Shown here one piece after another: positions 60,896 through 64,000 of a stretch of 64,000 bases of DNA. Made by a program: the position numbers and the translations under genes. Below the pieces are notes generated by a model. The model did no database searches and had not been told where the DNA came from. It saw only the letters and a list, made by a program, of their open reading frames with translations. The stretch comes from Arenimonas terrae. Lineage in GTDB: Bacteria > Pseudomonadota > Gammaproteobacteria > Xanthomonadales > Xanthomonadaceae. Positions within the stretch are counted from its first letter, which is position 1. Every line of letters starts with the position of its first letter. Location: positions 62,001-126,000 of the forward strand of contig NZ_SMDR01000005.1 in assembly GCF_006265115.1 (NCBI RefSeq). Direction: 5' to 3'.

Positions 60896-61041
60896 CACGG
60901 GGTGCGGCGGGACAAGGGCCCCCATTTTAGGCGCATTGCCGCTCCGCTGCCGGAAGGCCGCCCCGCCCGGAACCGGCCGGACCGCAGGGCCCTCCTCCCG
61001 GGAAGGGCGTAGGCGTAAGCTTCGGACATCCGGAGGACACG

Positions 61042-61248
61042 ATGGCCGACGAGGATCCCGCCAAGATCGCCGCCCAGCTGGTCGAGCTCAAGGTCGAACA
61101 CCGCGACCTGGACGAGGCCATCAACCGCCTCGCCGCCACCATCGCGTCCGACGAGCTGGCGATCAAGCGCCTGAAGAAGCGCAAGCTCAAGATCAAGGAC
61201 ATGATCTCGTCGCTGGAAAGCCGCCTGATCCCCGACCTGGACGCCTGA
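61042..61248 (+). CDS. YdcH-like DUF465 small protein
   Basis: 68 residues, a helical hairpin: about 1-40 [20 protein letters not shown], then [20 protein letters not shown], which matches the DUF465/YdcH pattern (DLD..I, LKK.KL.LKD). Such proteins are tiny, coiled and abundant; the role is unknown. It has a GGAGGA ribosome site. It lies in the gap between ttcA and plsB. Confidence 0.85.
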   Translation: MADEDPAKIAAQLVELKVEHRDLDEAINRLAATIASDELAIKRLKKRKLKIKDMISSLESRLIPDLDA

Positions 61249-61271
61249 GCGCCCAGGCCGGTCCATCCGCC

Positions 61272-63848
61272 TCAGTCCTTGGCCGCTTCGCGCGCCGGCG
61301 CCGCGCCGGCCCGCATCGCGGGCTGGCTGCCGGTCATTCGGCTCATCGCCTCGGGCGAGAGCTTGGCGATGGTGTGGCGCAGCTCGCGGCCCAGAACCAC
61401 CTTGGCGTCCTTCTCCCAGGTGGTCAGCTGCTCGTCGAAGTCGAGCTTGCCGTCCGGGCAGATCCACACCAGCTTCATCTCGCGCAGCTTCATGATGAAG
61501 CCGCGGAACAGCGACTTGTCGAAGAACTCCGGTGCCGCCGGCGCGTACAGCAGGCTCAGGCGCTGGGCGGTGAGCTGGCACAGGGTCTCGAGCTCGCCCG
61601 AGCTGAGCGTGCGCGGGCCGTTCTTGACCAGGGTGGTGATGGCGATGAAATAGCGCTCGAAGGCCTGCTGCAGGCTGTGCGAGATCGCACGCAGGCGGTA
61701 GACCTCGTCGGTCTGGCCCGGGCCGCGCGAGATGATGCCGCCTTCTTCGTCGCTGGCGACGCTGAGCAGGCCCTCGGCCACGAACAGGTCCACAGTGGCG
61801 CCCAGGCGGTCGGCGAAACCGTCCTGGTCCCAGGGCAGGAACAGCTCTTCCTGCACGAACGGGTAGATGGTGCGGCCCAACCGCAGCAGGCCGGCGCGGC
61901 TCATGCGCCGGTTGTTCTGGAAGCACAGGGCCACCCAGCTCGCCGCCGCGAACAGGTGCAGCACGTTGTTGCGGAAGTAGCTCTGCAGCACCGCTGTCTC
62001 GCCCTCGACGCTGATCACGTCGCCCAGCGGGTGCACGGTGCGGGTCAGCACGCCGATCTTCTCGCCGTAGGCGACGATCTCGGCCGGCTCCATCGGCGTC
62101 ACGGTGACGCGATCGGAATAGGGCAGGGCCGCCAGCAGCTTCTTGCTCAGCGCCAGCTGGGCCAGCAGGTCGGCCTCGGACATGGCGTGCTTGGGCGTGG
62201 ACAGCAGGGCCAGGGCCAGCAGGTTCACCGGGTTCACGTCGGCGGCGCGGTTGATGTTGACCTGGATCTGCTGGGCGATGTCTTCCACCGCCGGGTTGAT
62301 CCAGGTCGGCTTGTCGTCCGGGTCGGCGTTGCGCTCGCGCCAGTCCGGCGCGTGTTTCTCCAGCACCTTGTCCAGGAAGATCGGCTCGCCGAAGTTCACC
62401 GCCACCTTGCCGTAGTGCTGGCGCAGGATGCCGGCGCCGGCCTTGATCAGGGCCCAGATGGTTTCCTTTTCCTTGGGCTGGCCGGTCAGTTCGTCGAGGT
62501 AGCTCTTGCCCTCGATCAGCTTCTCGTAGCCGATGTAGACCGGCTGGAACACCACCGGCCGGCGCGGTGCGCGCAGGAAGGCCTTGATGGTCATCACGAT
62601 CATGCCGCCCTTGGGCGCCAGCAGGCGGCCCGTGCGCGAGCGGCCGCCCTCGATGAAGTACTCCAGCGAAAAACCTTCGCCGACCAGCTGCGCCACGTAT
62701 TCGCCCAGCACCGCGGCGTACAGCGCATTGCCCTTGATCGAGCGGCGGATGAAGAAGGCGCCGCCGCGGCGCAGGATCGGCCCGATCACCGGCATGTTGA
62801 GGTTGATGCCGGCGACGATGTGCGGCGGCACGATGCCGCGGCTGTAGAGCAGGTAGCTCAGCAGCAGGTAGTCCATGTGGCTGCGGTGGCTGGGCACGTA
62901 GATGACCTCGTGCCCGGGCGCGACCTGCTTGAGCGCGTCGAGGTGGTTGACGTCCACGCCGCCGTAGATGCGGTTCCAGAAACCGGTGAGCGCGAACGAG
63001 GCCGAGCGCACCACCGGGTTGGAATAGTCGGCGGCGATCTCCCAGGCGAAGCCGTGCGCCTTCTTCCAGGCCTCCAGGTATTCGGTGCTGTCCCGGCGTG
63101 CCTGGTCGGTGATGGCCTTGCGCACCGGCTCGGCGTCGAGCACGCGATCCACCAGCAGGCGGCGGGTCGACAGGTCGGGGCCGATCACCGCGGTCTTGAT
63201 GCGGCGGAAGTGCCCGCGCAGCACGCGGCTGACCTTGCGCACCTGGCGTTCGTGCGGCAGGTCCTCGCCCAGGATCTCCCACACGCGCACGCCCGGGGAG
63301 AACTGCACCAGGGTGTCGCGGCCGTTGAGCAGGATCGCCAGCAGGCGGCGGAAGCGGCCGACCAGGGCCCAGTTTTCGGAGAACAGCACCGAGAACCAGC
63401 CCGACTGCCGGGTCGGCGCCCGGCCGACGAAGATCGACACCGGCACCAGCTGCACGTCCTGGTCCGGATACAGGCGGTGCGCCATCAGCAGGCGCGACAG
63501 GGCGTCGGAATGGTTGCGGTTCTTGGGCCGGCCGATCAGGCCGGCACGGCGCCGCGACAGCGCAACATAGGCGCGCTTGCGGCCCAGCGGATCGCCCGGC
63601 AGCGCCGCCAGCGGCGAGGGCAGGCCGGCTTCGCGGCAGGCGCGGTCGAGGATCAGCGCATTCGACAGGCCGTAGTTCTCGATCACGTAGCAGACCGGCC
63701 GGTCGAGGTTGAAGGGCGGCACCACCGGCTCGCGCTTGATCTCGATCCAGGGCTGCAGCAGTTTTTCGATGAAGCGCGCCCACAGCGGCGGGCGGTTCTT
63801 CTTGCTCGGCAGGCGGGGCGCCGGCGGCGGGGTGGCAGCGTCGTCCAT
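61272..63848 (-). CDS. plsB: Glycerol-3-phosphate acyltransferase
   Basis: 858 residues, membrane-associated. It adds the first acyl chain to sn-glycerol-3-phosphate in phospholipid synthesis, from acyl-CoA or acyl-ACP. The four acyltransferase blocks are present: HRSHMD (about 320), GGAFFIRRS (about 360), FIEGGRSRTGR (about 396-406) and VVFQPVYIGYEKL (about 432-444). The N- and C-terminal helical regions are as in the proteobacterial PlsB, about 800-850 residues. The start at 63848 was taken because the charged N-terminus and the gap to the next gene (eight bases) fit. It is likely co-transcribed with the gene upstream on the minus strand. Confidence 0.96.
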   Translation of the reverse strand: MDDAATPPPAPRLPSKKNRPPLWARFIEKLLQPWIEIKREPVVPPFNLDRPVCYVIENYGLSNALILDRACREAGLPSPLAALPGDPLGRKRAYVALSRRRAGLIGRPKNRNHSDALSRLLMAHRLYPDQDVQLVPVSIFVGRAPTRQSGWFSVLFSENWALVGRFRRLLAILLNGRDTLVQFSPGVRVWEILGEDLPHERQVRKVSRVLRGHFRRIKTAVIGPDLSTRRLLVDRVLDAEPVRKAITDQARRDSTEYLEAWKKAHGFAWEIAADYSNPVVRSASFALTGFWNRIYGGVDVNHLDALKQVAPGHEVIYVPSHRSHMDYLLLSYLLYSRGIVPPHIVAGINLNMPVIGPILRRGGAFFIRRSIKGNALYAAVLGEYVAQLVGEGFSLEYFIEGGRSRTGRLLAPKGGMIVMTIKAFLRAPRRPVVFQPVYIGYEKLIEGKSYLDELTGQPKEKETIWALIKAGAGILRQHYGKVAVNFGEPIFLDKVLEKHAPDWRERNADPDDKPTWINPAVEDIAQQIQVNINRAADVNPVNLLALALLSTPKHAMSEADLLAQLALSKKLLAALPYSDRVTVTPMEPAEIVAYGEKIGVLTRTVHPLGDVISVEGETAVLQSYFRNNVLHLFAAASWVALCFQNNRRMSRAGLLRLGRTIYPFVQEELFLPWDQDGFADRLGATVDLFVAEGLLSVASDEEGGIISRGPGQTDEVYRLRAISHSLQQAFERYFIAITTLVKNGPRTLSSGELETLCQLTAQRLSLLYAPAAPEFFDKSLFRGFIMKLREMKLVWICPDGKLDFDEQLTTWEKDAKVVLGRELRHTIAKLSPEAMSRMTGSQPAMRAGAAPAREAAKD

Positions 63849-63856
63849 GGCGGGGC

Positions 63857-64000
63857 TCAGCCGGCGCTGGCGGCGGTGTCGGCCGTGCCGGCGGCCGGGG
63901 CGCGGTCATCGGGTGCGGCGTCGGGGGTGGCATCGGCTTCGGCCAGCTCGGCTTCGGCCTGGCGCACGGCTTCGGCGCTGTACCAGGCGCCGTCGCGGCG
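63857..64000 (-). CDS. Hypothetical protein, C-terminal end only
   Basis: 47 C-terminal residues are visible, beginning RRDGAWYSAEAVRQAE and turning into an Ala/Glu/Asp/Pro-rich tail ending TAASAG. Strong third-position GC and the eight-base gap to plsB suggest a genuine gene running off the right edge. No family is recognised from so short a piece. Confidence 0.5.
   Translation of the reverse strand, partial: RRDGAWYSAEAVRQAEAELAEADATPDAAPDDRAPAAGTADTAASAG

Noticed and set aside
1-64000. CRISPR array, insertion sequence, prophage or secondary-metabolite cluster
   Set aside because: No spaced identical repeats, transposase, integrase, phage structural genes or large synthases were seen; the region reads as core chromosome.

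Overview
The window looks like chromosomal housekeeping DNA from a high-GC gammaproteobacterium of the Lysobacterales/Xanthomonadales type. The evidence is the very high third-position GC, the gene families (a clustered bioB-bioF-bioH-bioC set, tamA-tamB, tatABC, a secreted GDSL autotransporter, two large TonB-dependent receptors, a BPSS1780-type membrane protein) and the short A/T-poor intergenic gaps. No phage, insertion sequence, CRISPR array or rRNA was found. The genus assignment is inference; no database search was possible.

Layout. 1-5.6 kb: end of a membrane-linked TolB-like propeller protein, an AraC regulator and a TonB-dependent receptor. 5.6-8.5 kb (minus): an outer-membrane barrel protein and a LytS/LytTR two-component pair, with a candidate LytTR direct-repeat site upstream of the pair. 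8.5-11.3 kb: an NTF2-like secreted protein, an XRE/MmyB-type regulator, an amidohydrolase, and tRNA-Arg(CCG), whose 3' end is duplicated just downstream. 11.4-16.7 kb: a PAS-GGDEF-EAL protein, a TM2-like mini membrane protein, UbiA, a secreted RidA-like protein and ComF. 16.8-20.8 kb: the biotin operon behind a BirA-like inverted repeat. 20.8-28.3 kb: a META/DUF4377 lipoprotein, a three-gene minus operon (dehydratase, NTF2-like, PH domain), PepN, an EamA transporter and a Tyr/Pro-rich repeat lipoprotein. 28.3-28.8 kb: a 458-bp gap carrying a strong candidate sigma-54-dependent small RNA on the minus strand. 28.8-36.4 kb: MnmG, a DUF2062 protein, a sialidase-like protein, an autotransporter esterase, a PEP-mutase-family protein and two lower-GC orphan genes. 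36.4-42 kb (minus): TamA/TamB. 42.1-47.9 kb: a Fur-box-preceded iron operon (catecholate-type receptor, PiuC, PepSY-flavoreductase). 48-55.6 kb: GlyQS, a glutamine amidotransferase, BPSS1780 and RDD membrane proteins, TatABC and a SYLF protein. 55.7-64 kb: HemH with a co-translated hydrolase, a lipoprotein, a YgjP-type metalloprotease, RdgC, TtcA, a YdcH-like protein, PlsB, and the end of one more gene.

How the genes work together. Three transcription units stand out: the translationally coupled biotin operon with BioH built in; the ferric-siderophore unit, which pairs an outer-membrane receptor with a PKHD dioxygenase and an inner-membrane ferric reductase; and the cell-envelope units (TamAB for outer-membrane assembly, TatABC for folded-protein export, PlsB for phospholipid entry). 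The most novel-looking signal is the compact -24/-12 promoter plus about 120-nt structured RNA plus strong terminator opposite to and upstream of mnmG. Secondary signals are the LytTR direct repeat, the BirA-like operator, the tRNA 3'-end duplication and several intergenic inverted repeats.
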